Of a DNA stretch of 64,000 nucleotides, positions 35,401-44,926 are shown in pieces. Source of the DNA: Strongylocentrotus purpuratus (Eukaryota > Echinodermata > Echinoidea > Camarodonta > Strongylocentrotidae); contig NW_022145604.1 of NCBI RefSeq assembly GCF_000002235.5, positions 7,385,894 through 7,449,893 of the forward strand, written 5' to 3'. Numbering within the stretch: position 1 is the first letter of the stretch; every line of letters starts with the position of its first letter. The translations under genes were made by a program, and so were the position numbers. The notes under the pieces were generated by a model. The model was not told the origin of the DNA. It did not search any database and was given only the letters and a program-made list of their open reading frames with translations.

Positions 35401-38400
35401 TAACGCTTGGTTAACATAAAAGATAATGTTCAAATACTGATCTTCCTATTGCATAATAACGGAAACTGTCCCGATGATCTTGGAAATGTTCGGAAATGTA
35501 GTTCATAGGAACAAATATGGTGTCATATGGTTTTAGATTCATAAAAAGGATAACAGAATCAATCTTGCTTGAAATTGGCAAATAAGTCACATTCACGTGT
35601 GCTTATAGATTTTAATGATATCTCATTAACATTCTCTTAATTTATTTCTACTTTTTTCCTTCTCTCTCTCATTACCGTATGCCTCTATAACAGACATTGG
35701 GACATCTCTTCTAGTGAGCGTTTTGATATTCTCCAGGATTACATCAACCTAGGACTGTTGCATTGGGGCTCAGACAGTGAGGTATGACTCTTCATAATAA
35801 AAATAGAGGTGTCGTGGTCAAGTGGATCGTGGTCAAGTGGATACGTCAACGGACTGTTGATCACAAGGTCCGCGGTTCGAGTCCCGCCACGGCACTAACG
35901 TCCTTTGGCAAGACATTGATCTACATTTGCCACACTCAACCCATGGATGTAAATGGGAACCTGGCAGGAATTAATTCTTTGAAATGCTAGAGCACTGTAT
36001 TGGCCGCCTTGCTAAAGCCAGGGTAATAATCGGGGGCAGCGCCAGGAGTGTCACAACGTGACGGACATGTGCACTATATAAGAAGCCACTATTATTATTA
36101 TTATTACTATTATAATCTGCTAGATTTACATAGAGTTTAATTTTGCCTCTAAGCTCTTTACAGAAATTATTATTCCCCCGGTTATGGGATTCATTCACGC
36201 ACACAGTGTGCACAGTTTCTTGGAGTTAGTTCTACCATTAGGCCTTCGTCATCCTACCAGGTCCCCATTTCTCTCCGGGGAATGGAGTGGCTAATGTAGA
36301 TTAATGATATGTAATGGTTTTCTTGATGCAGGGAGTACGGAAGACGAGAAGATTCCTTCTTGAGTGGCTGTCTTTCCTCCATCGTTACATCCCGGTTGGA
36401 CTCCTGGAGACGCTGCCTCAGAAGATCAACGAAAGGCCTCCGTACTATGTGGGTCGGGACGATCTGGAGACACTGATGGCTAGTGCCAATTGTGCTGACT
36501 GGGTCAAAATCAGGTAAGATCACTAATTACATGTTAACAATAATAATGATATTCAGCTTTTATATAGCGCTTGATACATCTCAGACGTCTCTAAGCGCTT
36601 TACAGATATACTGTTATCCCGGTCATTGGATTCAGTGCTTGCCCACACACAATCTCCACTCCCTGGGGCTTGACTTGACGCTCAAAAACTGTTTGACCAA
36701 CAATGACGGTCACATCCTACCAGGTACCCATTTTAACACCTGGGTGGAGAGTAGCAAATGTACATGTAGGTTAATATCTTGCCAAAGGATATGAGTGCTG
36801 TGTCGGGATTTGAACCCTCGACCCTCGCATCTCCAGTCAAGCGCCTTAAACCACTCATACACGACACTCCCTGTTAGTAAGCTTCCTCTTCTAAGAAAGG
36901 GTTGTCCTGTGGGAAGTTACCTGGTGATGTTTGTCCTTTAATGGTTGTCTTTTCTCAAGTACAAGGTAAATTTCCTTGAGAGACCCCAGCTCTTTGTGAG
37001 CCATGATAATCTGGAAAACCTGATGGCCAGTGCCAACTGTGCTGAAAAATGGGTCAAACTCCGGTAAGACGATATTTCCTAGGAATGATGATTGTCCTAT
37101 AAAGGGATATTCTCTTGAGGGTGTTTGCACGAGAATGGTTCTTTCCTCAACTGGGACTCCCTTGCAAGACCTCCTCAATACTTTACAGGTCAGGGGGGTG
37201 TTTCACAAAGATCCCAAGTCGAACTAAACTCTAAGTTGGACTTAAATATTATGGAGAGCCATTTGTAGCCTCAAAATAAAATATATTCAAAAGTGAAAAT
37301 TCAAGTATTTTAGACTTTTTATAAATTCCACATGAAGAACATGAAATCTCCTTGATAATATGAATAATTTGAAACATTTTTTGCCTTTTAAAATAAAACT
37401 TTTACAAAATATTTTCATAGATGCTAACGGCTTTCCATAATCTTTAAGTCCAACTTAGAGTTAAGTTAGACCTAGAATCTTTGTGAAACACCCCCAGGAC
37501 AATCTGGAGATCCTGATAGCCATTACCAACTGGGTTAAAATCAGCTGACATGTAACTCAGGGTTATCGGGGTTATGTGCCTATCCAATGTACATGTAGCT
37601 TGGCAGGCAAATGTTGTAGGAAAAGCTTAATCATTAAAAACATTTGTGTCATGCCAGTCCCTAATATATAAGTGACATGCTTTGTTACATGTGATGTATG
37701 TCCAAGAAACATTTTTCATGATAACTTGAGAAATGTTAACAGTTTGTGAAGAAAAGAAATGTAAAATACTTCAACAGAGTGCTTGTAAAGTACTTCAACA
37801 GAGTGATTGTAGGAGCTTTACATGCCAAACGTCTTTCTCTACTGCTACGTTTTTTATGCCTCCGCCACCGAAGGTGGTGCCGGAGGCATCATGTTTTCGG
37901 GTTGTACGTCCGTACGTCCGTACGTCCGTCCCGTTTGACCGTTATCACAATATCTCAAGAACCATTTAAGATTTAAACTTAAGACTCGGGAATAGTATTT
38001 ATCACCATAGGAAGACGATCTGATTAGATTTTGGAGTATGTAGGTCAAAGGTCACAGGTCACAGAGGTCAACTTATGAAATTCCTTGTGTTGAGTTTGTT
38101 AGCGCGATATCTCAAGAACCATTTGAGATTTAAACTTCAAACTTAAGGATAGTATGTATCACCATAGGAAGACGATCTGATTAGATTTTGGAGCACGTAT
38201 GTCAAAGGTCAAGGGTCACAGAGGTCAACTTATGAAATTCCATACATTGAGATTGTTATCATGATATCTCAAGAACCACTGGAGATTTAAACTTCAAACT
38301 TAGTAATAGTGTGTATCACTATAGGAAAACAATCTGAGTACATTTTGGAGCACGTAGGTCAAAGGTCAAGGGTCATAGAGGTCAACTTATGAAATTCCAT

Positions 38401-39459
38401 ACATTGAGATTGTTATCATGATATCTCAAGAACCACTGGAGATGTAAAAACTTCAAACTTAAGGATAGTATGTATCACCATAGGAAGACGATCTGATTAG
38501 ATTTTGGAGCACGTAGGTCAAAGGTCAAGGGTCACAGAGGTCAACTTATGAAATTCCATACATTGAGATTGTTATCATAATATCTCAAGAACCACTGGAG
38601 ATTTAAACTTCAAACTTAATGATAGTGTGTATCACCATAGGAAGACAATCTGATAAGATTTTGGAGCACGTAGGTCAAAGGTCAAGGGTCACAGAGGTCA
38701 ACTTATGAAATTCCATACATTGAGATCGTTATCGCGATATCTCAAGAAGCACTGGAGAATTTTCACTTCAAACTTAATGATAGTATGTATCACCATATCA
38801 TAATATCTCAAGAACCACTGGAGATTTAAACTTCAAACTTAATGATAGTGTGTATCACCATAGGAAGACAATCTGATTAGATTTTGGAGCACGTAGGTCA
38901 AAGGTCAAGGGTCACAGAGGTCAACTTATGAAATTCCATACATTGAGATTGTTATCATGATATCTCAAGAACCAGTGGAGATTTAAACTCCAAACTTGTT
39001 TAAATTGCTCTATGGCGGAGGCATCATTTTCGACTGCGCGCAGTCAAAATTCCATCTAGTTTTCATCTACAACACTTATTTTTCCAGGAACCTATAATAT
39101 ACCAGCACTGCTTTTTGATAGGTTCCTCACATTCTACTTTATCTATTGTATGAATTGAGAATCATTGAGACATGCTCATTTATACTACATGTATTGTATA
39201 ATTTCTATTTTGTAAGTACATCTATATTTTTTGTAAAATGTGGAACAATAAAAACTTGAAACTTGAAACATATATTAGTAGTACTGATCTTGGCTTTTTA
39301 AAGCCTACCGGTAATTGTAAATGTTCTCATGTATAATTTGTATTATTATTTAGTTCAGTAAGGATGTAATCTGCTTTTTGTTTCAGTGAAATGTTTCTTG
39401 GCCCTGTACCCGATGACTTCCAATTCCTAGCGAAGCACAAAGCCAGCTCCTACAAGTGA
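26450..39459 (+). CDS. DUS3L: tRNA-dihydrouridine(47) synthase [NAD(P)+]-like, DUS3L
   Basis: An FMN- and NADPH-dependent enzyme that reduces uridine 47 in the variable loop of tRNAs. Exons: 26450-26607, 27311-28025, 29164-29316, 29607-29723, 31536-31601, 32378-32488, 33698-33794, 34534-34660, 35694-35781, 36332-36513 and 39387-39459. All have GT/AG borders in phase: 1887 nt, 628 residues, close to the human length. Two CCCH zinc fingers (about 112-131 and 148-169) precede a TIM barrel that begins [18 protein letters not shown]. The catalytic Cys is in INVGCP (C321). Flavin/substrate motifs are [25 protein letters not shown] and [10 protein letters not shown]; the C-terminal helical domain includes EWLSFLHRY and INERPPYY. 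The start MADAQAEGG is the first Met after a probable splice acceptor. It looks intact and functional. Confidence 0.95.
26623..26939. mobile_element. MITE family M, copy 1 (DUS3L intron 1)
   Basis: The ends are GGGGGGTGTTTCACAAAGAT and its complement, followed by TCTAAGTTGAACTTA-type subterminal sequence. It starts 15 bp after the exon 1 splice donor. It is non-coding, with an AT-rich middle. Related copies are in introns 6 and 10 of the same gene. Confidence 0.8.
28372..28878. mobile_element. MITE in DUS3L intron 2
   Basis: Inverted ends TAAAGGTAATACAAAGTTTT and its complement enclose about 507 bp of non-coding DNA. No second copy is in the window. Confidence 0.75.
29969..31221. mobile_element. 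long foldback MITE in DUS3L intron 4
   Basis: The ends are GGGCCCGTATTCAATAAACT and its complement. The subterminal regions are built from repeated TTAAG/CTTAG motifs in opposite orientation. The 1.25-kb body is more GC-rich in the middle and has no recognisable transposase. GGGCCC-type ends recur at 8981, 32849 and, as fragments, near 4100 and 44200. Confidence 0.75.
32518..32799. mobile_element. MITE family M, diverged copy (DUS3L intron 6)
   Basis: The left end GAGGAATGTTTCACAAAGAT and the right end (complement reading GAGGAGTGTTTTACAAAGAC) match the family ends at 26623 and 37193 with substitutions. TAAGTTGGACTTAA subterminal sequence is kept. It begins about 30 bp after the exon 6 donor. 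Confidence 0.7.
32849..33454. mobile_element. MITE with GGGCCCTGTTTCTTAAAAC ends, with a nested LINE tail
   Basis: The left end is GGGCCCTGTTTCTTAAAACT and the right end is its diverged complement ending CAGGGTCC. From about 32968 a (TTGAT)n run followed by TTATTTTCCACTCAAAT looks like a reversed CR1/L2-type LINE 3' tail inserted in it. DUS3L intron 6. Confidence 0.6.
33834..33925. mobile_element. tiny foldback MITE in DUS3L intron 7
   Basis: ATGGGGCGTTGCAAGAAAGT at the left pairs with the complement of CTTGCAACGCCCCACT at the right. The interior repeats TTGCAA/TTGCGATT in both orientations. Confidence 0.7.
34043..34126. mobile_element. second tiny foldback MITE in DUS3L intron 7
   Basis: TAATGGGGAGTTGCAAATTT pairs with the complement of TTGAAATGCCCCATTA. 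It is a diverged relative of the element 120 bp upstream. Confidence 0.65.
35149..35400 (+). mobile_element. tRNA-derived SINE (second family)
   Basis: A-box-like TAGCTCAGCGG, a diverged B box AGGTTCAAAAT, then AGGCATTAATCCTCATTACC. DUS3L intron 8. The diverged B box and long non-tRNA body rule out a functional tRNA. Confidence 0.65.
35806..36085 (+). mobile_element. tRNA-derived SINE with internal head duplication
   Basis: A-box-like TGGTCAAGTGG occurs twice because GTGGTCAAGTGGATC is directly repeated. The B box is GGTTCGAGTCC. The body has CACTAACGTCCTTTGGCAAG and CCTGGCAGGAATTAATTC, then an (ATT)n tail. It is the best-preserved copy of the main SINE family here. DUS3L intron 9. Confidence 0.8.
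36112..36300 (-). mobile_element. SINE fragment
   Basis: TAAGCTCTTTACAGAAATTATTATTCCCCCGGT and the downstream CATCCTACCAGGTCCCCAT match the body of the copy at 36540-36870. The tRNA-like head is missing. It abuts the exon 10 acceptor region. Confidence 0.5.
36540..36870 (-). mobile_element. tRNA-derived SINE, reversed, near full length
   Basis: It opens with TTTATATAGCGCTTGATAC and AAGCGCTTTACAGATATACT. CATCCTACCAGGTACCCATT follows, and it closes with a reversed tRNA-like head (GGGATTTGAACCCTCGACC, reversed B box). It lies 27 bp after the exon 10 donor. Confidence 0.7.
36970..37063 (+). pseudogene. decayed copy of DUS3L exon 10 3' part (copy b)
   Basis: The frame reads [20 protein letters not shown], then [10 protein letters not shown] and a GTAAGA donor. 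Real exon 10 ends [35 protein letters not shown]. It has one extra residue (EK for D), conserved phase and an intact donor. The 5' two-thirds of the exon is absent and the acceptor (TCTCAAG at about 36959) is weak. Splicing it in after exon 10 would insert a repeat of the C-terminal segment, so it is probably unused. Confidence 0.85.
37193..37495. mobile_element. MITE family M, copy 3 (DUS3L intron 10)
   Basis: Ends GGGGGGTGTTTCACAAAGAT and its complement enclose a middle that shares the ATTTTGAATATAT-type AT-rich core with the intron 1 copy. It sits directly between the two decayed exon 10 copies. Confidence 0.8.
37497..37549 (+). pseudogene. second decayed copy of DUS3L exon 10 end (copy c)
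   Basis: The frame reads [16 protein letters not shown]-stop. It matches [18 protein letters not shown] with a three-residue deletion and no GT donor. It starts immediately after the MITE at 37193-37495, suggesting that the MITE landed in or beside the duplicated segment. Confidence 0.75.
37850..39059 (+). mobile_element. non-autonomous Helentron-like element with tandem core
   Basis: The 5' part is a GC-rich hairpin (GCCTCCGCCACC/GGTGGTGCCGGAGGC). Near the 3' end is its inverted match GGCGGAGGCAT, then a perfect palindrome GACTGCGCGCAGTC (39032-39045), ten bases, and CTAG followed by T. That 3' layout is Helitron-like. Subterminal inverted repeats plus a tandem core are known from Helentron-associated elements and from marine-invertebrate pearl/Tsp-type elements. 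The core has about 6.5 units of about 157 bp. No Rep/helicase is present. The exact 5' end is unsure; TCTCTACT at 37835 is another candidate. Confidence 0.7.
37940..39000 (+). repeat. 157-bp tandem repeat with DR1-type half-sites
   Basis: Units contain ATATCTCAAGAACCA, then TCACCATAGGAAGAC and AGGTCAAAGGTCA. The last motif, or a one-base variant, begins at 38042, 38199 (variant), 38356, 38515, 38672 and 38895. The spacing is 157, 157, 159, 157 and 223 bp; the last interval holds an extra partial unit. Each unit also carries further GGGTCA and AGGTCA half-sites. Confidence 0.9.
39100..39275 (+). mobile_element. 3' tail of a CR1/L2-like LINE
   Basis: An AT-rich stretch ends in GGAACAATAAAAACTTGAAAC followed by another TTGAAAC, that is, a poly(A) signal plus a short tandem tail. 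It lies between the Helentron-like element and DUS3L exon 11. Confidence 0.5.
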
Positions 39460-40500
39460 AACTGACACGGCTCAGCAACACCAATAGCCAAGCCATACAA
39501 CTAGCAGTGGCACGATCAACCACAAATTCTAGCGGCTTATTGCATACCTGCCAACCCTTCCGAAAAATCTGGAATATTTAGATTTCTGGATTTTTAGGAC
39601 CTGAAAATTCAGAATATTCCAATTTTTTCAAAAGTTCAAATTTTTCTTTTTTCTTTTCCTTTTTTTTCTTTTTTTTTTTTCCTTTTTATTTTTGAAGGCA
39701 TACCGTGCTGAAAATTCCTAATTCTTATTATCAAATGTTGGCAGGTATATTATTGGCATTCTTGAGAAGACAGGTTACATACATTCTATGCTGTAGGAGT
39801 TATGTTTAGTACTTGTTTCTACAGAGGATTTTAGAGCAATAATGTTTTTCCTACCTAACAACAACTATTGTAAATGAAGACTTATGCATTCAATTTGATT
39901 ACATCACGAAACTGGCCTATTCATAATGGCCAATATTTGTACCTCTGATTTCATTTTTATTATGGCTAATTGACTTTGGGCTTAGATCTTCACTTACTTT
40001 TGAATATTATTTAATGTCAAAATAGCTCTAAGGATGTGTATGTTGATGAAAATGCAATAAAAACACTTTTATATTTATTTTAGTCATGATAAGCATATGA
40101 AAAAATACAAAATGTTTCTTATTGTACAAAAATCTACTACTACTGTAACCTTCTATGATTAATCATTTCTGTTTTCTGTGGCTATATTATTAGCTTATGG
40201 TCCAAGCCGCTGCTTTGGTGACACACATTTTTAATCATCAGGTTATGTGTGAATGCGGCCTTATGCAATTAAAGTTTTCTTTTGCCCATATGACTCTTTT
40301 TATTTATCCGTTTTATTTCTTAATGTATTTTAGAAGCATAGCTAGCTCATGTGCAGTCATACTTAAAGTACTAAAGACCTCAATGGATCTGCCTTGGTCA
40401 TATTTTTTAAATATCAACTTAATGATGTGCTATGATAACTTTTTTGAGACATTATTTTGATCATTATTATACATGTATGTAATAAAGTTTGATTTAGATA
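39460..40500 (+). other. DUS3L 3' UTR and flank
   Basis: The 3' UTR follows the TGA at 39457-39459. AATAAA at 40056-40061 and 40481-40486 are candidate polyadenylation signals, so the UTR may be about 0.6 to 1.05 kb. It contains a small MITE. I see no other gene. Confidence 0.55.
39543..39749. mobile_element. small MITE in the DUS3L 3' UTR
   Basis: CATACCTGCCAAC at the left and its near-complement GTTGGCAGGTATA at the right. TTATTG flanks both sides and fits a target-site duplication of at least 6 bp (hAT-like). If the UTR extends past 39.75 kb, the element is part of the mRNA. Confidence 0.65.
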
Positions 40501-40719
40501 ATTATGATGAACACCATAACTAAGTGATTTGTGTATTTTATTTAAAGGTAATTAAGGTCAGTGCATACCCTAAAAGAGGCGGGTGGGTAGCATGAAATTA
40601 AGAAAGATGGAGAGGGGGGGGGGGTAGAGAACAAGATAACAGGGAGAGAGGGAAAGAGAGTTCAAGGTATTGGGCAGAGGTAGAGAGAATGGGGGAGAGA
40701 ACAAGAAAAAGGGAGAGAG

Positions 40720-43700
40720 AGAGAGAGAGAGAAGGGGAGGAAACAGATATAGAGGAGAGAGAGAAGGGGAGGAAACAGATATAGAGGAGAGAGAGAAGGG
40801 GAGGAAACAGATATAGAGGAGAGAGAGAAGGGGAGGAAACAGATATAGAGGAGAGAGAGAAGGGGAGGAAACAGATATAGAGGAGAGAGAGAAGGGGAGG
40901 AAACAGATATAGAGGAGAGAGAGAGAAGCGGAGGAAACAGATATAGAGGAGAGAGAGAAGGGGAGGAAACAAGATATAGAGGAGAGAGAGAAGGGGAGGA
41001 AACAGATATAGAGGAGAGAGAGAAGGGGAGGAAACAGATATAGAGGAGAGAGAGAAGGGGAGGAAACAGATATAGAGGAGAGAGAGAAGGGGAGGAAACA
41101 GATATAGAGGAGAGAGAGAGAAGGGGAGGAAACAGATATAGAGGAGAGAGAGAGAAGGGGAGGAAACAGATATAGAGGAGAGAGAGAAGGGGAGGAAACA
41201 GATATAGAGGAGAGAGAGAAGGGGAGGAAACAGATATAGAGGAGAGAGAGAAGGGGAGGAAACAGATATAGAGGAGAGAGAGAGAAGCGGAGGAAACAGA
41301 TATAGAGGAGAGAGAGAAGGGGAGGAAACAAGATATAGAGGAGAGAGAGAAGGGGAGGAAACAGATATAGAGGAGAGAGAGAAGGGGAGGAAACAGATAT
41401 AGAGGAGAGAGAGAAGGGGAGGAAACAGATATAGAGGAGAGAGAGAAGGGGAGGAAACAGATATAGAGGAGAGAGAGAAGGGGAGGAAACAGATATAGAG
41501 GAGAGAGAGAGAAGGGGAGGAAACAGATATAGAGGAGAGAGAGAAGGGGAGGAAACAAGATATAGAGGAGAGAGAGAAGGGGAGGAAACAGATATAGAGG
41601 AGAGAGAGAAGGGGAGGAAACAAGATATAGAGGAGAGAGAGAAGGGGAGGAAACAAGATATAGAGGAGAGAGAGAGAAGGGGAGGAAACAAGATATAGAG
41701 GAGAGAGAGAAGGGCAGGAAACAGATATAGAGGAGAGAGAGAAGGGCAGGAAACAGATATAGAGGAGAGAGAGAGAGAAGGGGAGGAAACGAGATATAGA
41801 GGAGAGAGAGAGAGAAGGGGAGGAAACAAGATATAGAGGAGAGAGAGAAGGGGAGGAAACAGATATAGAGGAGAGAGAGAAGGGGAGGAAACAGGATATA
41901 GAGGAGAGAGAGAAGGGGAGGAAACAGATATAGAGGAGAGAGAGAAGGGGAGGAAACAGATATAGAGGAGAGAGAGAAGGGGAGGAAACAAGATATAGAG
42001 GAGAGAGAGAAGGGGAGGAAACAAGATATAGAGGAGAGAGAGAAGGGGAGGAAACAAGATATAGAGGAGAGAGAGAAGGGGAGGAAACAAGATATAGAGG
42101 AGAGAGAGAAGGGGAGGAAACAAGATATAGAGGAGAGAGAGAAGGGGAGGAAACAAGATATAGAGGAGAGAGAGAGAAGGGGAGGAAACAAGATATAGAG
42201 GAAATAGAGAAGGGGAGGAAACAGATATAGAGGAGAGAGAGAAGGGGAGGAAACAAGATATAGAGGAGAGAGAGAAGGGGAGGAAACAATATATAGAGGA
42301 GAGAGAGAAGGGGAGGAAACAGATATAGAGGAGAGAGAGAAGGGGAGGAAACAAGATATAGAGGAGAGAGAAGGGGAGGAAACAGATATAGAGGAGAGAG
42401 AGAAGGGGAGGAAACAGATATAGAGGAGAGAGAGAAGGGGAGGAAACAAGATATAGAGGAGAGAGAGAGAAGGGGAGGAAACAAGATATAGAGGAGAGAG
42501 AGAAGGGGAGGAAACAGATATAGAGGAGAGAGAGAAGGGGTGGAAACAAGATATAGAGGAGAGAGAGAAGGGGAGGAAACAAGATATAGAGGAGAGAGAG
42601 AGAGAAGGGGAGGAAACAAGATATAGAGGAGAGAGAGAAGGGGAGGAAACAGATATAGAGGAGAGAGAGAAGGGGTGGAAACAAGATATAGAGGAGAGAG
42701 AGAAGGGGAGGAAACAAGATATAGAGGAGAGAGAGAGAGAGAGAAGGGGAGGAAACAAGATATAGAGGAGAGAGAAGGGGAGGAAACAGATATAGAGGAG
42801 AGAGAGAAGGGGAGGAAACAGATATAGAGGAGAGAGAGAAGGGGAGGAAACAAGATATAGAGGAGAGAGAGAGAAGGGGAGGAAACAAGATATAGAGGAG
42901 AGAGAGAAGGGGAGGAAACAGATATAGAGGAGAGAGAGAAGGGGTGGAAACAAGATATAGAGGAGAGAGAGAAGGGGAGGAAACAAGATATAGAGGAGAG
43001 AGAGAGAGAAGGGGAGGAAACAAGATATAGTGGAGAGAGAGAGAAGGGGAGGAAACAAGATATAGAGGAAATAGAGAAGGGGAGGAAACAGATATAGAGG
43101 AGAGAGAGAAGGGGAGGAAACAAGATATAGAGGAGAGAGAGAAGGGGAGGAAACAATATATAGAGGAGAGAGAGAAGGGGAGGAAACAGATATAGAGGAG
43201 AGAGAGAAGGGGAGGAAACAAGATATAGAGGAGAGAGAAGGGGAGGAAACAGATATAGAGGAGAGAGAGAAGGTGAGGAAACAGATATAGAGGAGAGAGA
43301 GAAGGGGAGGAAACAAGATATAGAGGAGAGAGAGAAGGGGAGGAAACAAGATATAGAGGAGAGAGAGAAGGGGAGGAAACAAGATATAGAGGAGAGAGAG
43401 AAGGGGAGGAAACAAGATATAGAGGAGAGAGAGAAGGGGAGGAAACAGATATAGAGGAGAGAGAGAAGGGGAGGAAACAAGATATAAAGGAGAGAGAGAA
43501 GGGGAGGAAACAAGATATAGAGGAGAAAGAGAAGGGGAGGAAACAAGATATAGAGGAGAGAGAGAGAAGGGGAGGAAACAAGATATAGAGGAGAGAGAGA
43601 GAGAAGGGGAGGAAACAAGATATAGAGGAGAGAGAGAAGGGGAGGAAACAGATATAGAGGAGAAAGAGAAGGGGAGGAAACAAGATATAGAGGAGAGAGA

Positions 43701-44030
43701 AGGGGAGGAAACAGATATAGAGGAGAGAGAGAAGGGGAGGAAACAGATATAGAGGAGAGAGAGAGAAGGGGAGGAAACAGATATAGAGGAGAGAGAGAGA
43801 AGGGGAGGAAACAGATATAGAGGAGAGAGAGAGAAGGGGAGGAAACAAGATATAGAGGAGAGAGAGAGAAGGGGAGGAAACAAGATATAGAGGAGAGAGA
43901 GAAGGGGAGGAAACAGATATAGAGGAGAAAGAGAAGGGGAGGAAACAAGATATAGAGGAGAGAGAAGGGGAGGAAACAGATATAGAGGAGAGAGAGAAGG
44001 GGTGGAAACAATATATAGAGGAGAGTACAA
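40720..44030. repeat. 3.3-kb minisatellite of about 32-bp units
   Basis: About 100 copies of a purine-rich unit, GGGGAGGAAACAGATATAG followed by AGGAGAGAGAGAA. Unit-length variants come from an extra A (AACAAGATATAG) and from gain or loss of GA pairs. Higher-order blocks recur, for example around 42.17-42.48 kb and 43.05-43.35 kb. All three minus-strand frames stay open for over 1100 codons because the unit lacks stops on that strand. Confidence 0.95.
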
Positions 44031-44210
44031 ATGTAAGGGGGAGGGAGCGGGACATATAGAGGGAGAGAAAGAGTATTTCTAGAAAAGGTGTACTGTAATA
44101 CTGGTATATTGGAATAAAAATCAAAAGAGAGAAGTATACGTTATAACATGTTGAAGGTTTTTTTGTGACACACGAAATAACGAGTCTGTCGGAAGCTAGG
44201 GCCCGTTCCT
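44030..44210. repeat. duplicon boundary sequence, copy 1
   Basis: Contains TTTCTAGAAAAGGTGTACTG and GTGACACACGAAATAACGAG, matching 45016-45160 and 57389-57520. It adjoins the minisatellite, as the other copies adjoin GA-rich tracts. Confidence 0.75.
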
Positions 44211-44569
44211 AGAAACCAACGACATGACAGTCATAACTTTATCCGCCACTGACTACGGAGATGTCTCTGATCTTCCTAAAATGTTTCACGAAGGGCTTAC
44301 TAGGCAACTAGCTAGTATTGTGAAATCGATACTATGGGCGAGTTAAAAATAGCCATAGCCTTAGTCGCAAAACCACCGAATTATTAAAAAAAGTAATATT
44401 AGGAAAAATGCAATTATTTAAATGAATTAGCAATAAAATACCAGGAAACAAGAGATGCAATATCCTTCCAAATTTGTGTAGATTATACTATAGAAGTACT
44501 TGTAAAATATAATTTTGAGTATTTCATTACATGACCGGTAAATCAGTTGTGTTCTTTAAAAATCACGGA

Positions 44570-44725
44570 CAAAGAAAGAGGACAAAATATACAGTTCCTC
44601 ATTCTACCCTCAACAATTGCTGTGGTAAACAAAGAAACATCCCGTCACTGCTATTATGTAAAAATGTGTAGAACAGGTGAATATGCATGTGACACCTTTC
44701 TTTGTCCGTCATGTTCATAGTGTAT
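44570..44725. mobile_element. repeat shared with the element at 9.4-9.6 kb
   Basis: CGGACAAAGAAAGAGGACAA, ATACAGTTCCTC and ACAATTGCTGTGGTAAACAA are followed by TTATGTAAAAATGTGTAGAA. The same modules, partly in opposite orientation, lie at 9395-9580. Diverged fragment. Confidence 0.6.
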
Positions 44726-44869
44726 TCAATTTCAAAGTATTTATTTGTTCGCGGTCATGTGCCTTATTTGCTAATATGGACATACACGATTATGTAAATA
44801 TAGCAAGAAAATCCAATGTTTATGTAATAGGCTGATAACATTTCCGTGACGACGATGACGTGACGATGG

Positions 44870-44884
44870 AGGGAGGGATGGAGG

Positions 44885-44926
<42 letters not shown>

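Noticed and set aside
35806-35895. Functional tRNA gene
   Set aside because: A and B boxes are present, but the sequence continues into a dispersed SINE body, the A box is duplicated and a cloverleaf cannot be closed.
40720-44030. Possible CRISPR-like array
   Set aside because: The repeat has no unique spacers; units abut directly and vary by GA count, in animal DNA.
40570-44124. Three overlapping minus-strand frames of more than 1100 residues (Ser-Leu-Pro-Phe repeats)
   Set aside because: They are translations of the 32-bp minisatellite in every frame, with no promoter, splice or domain evidence.
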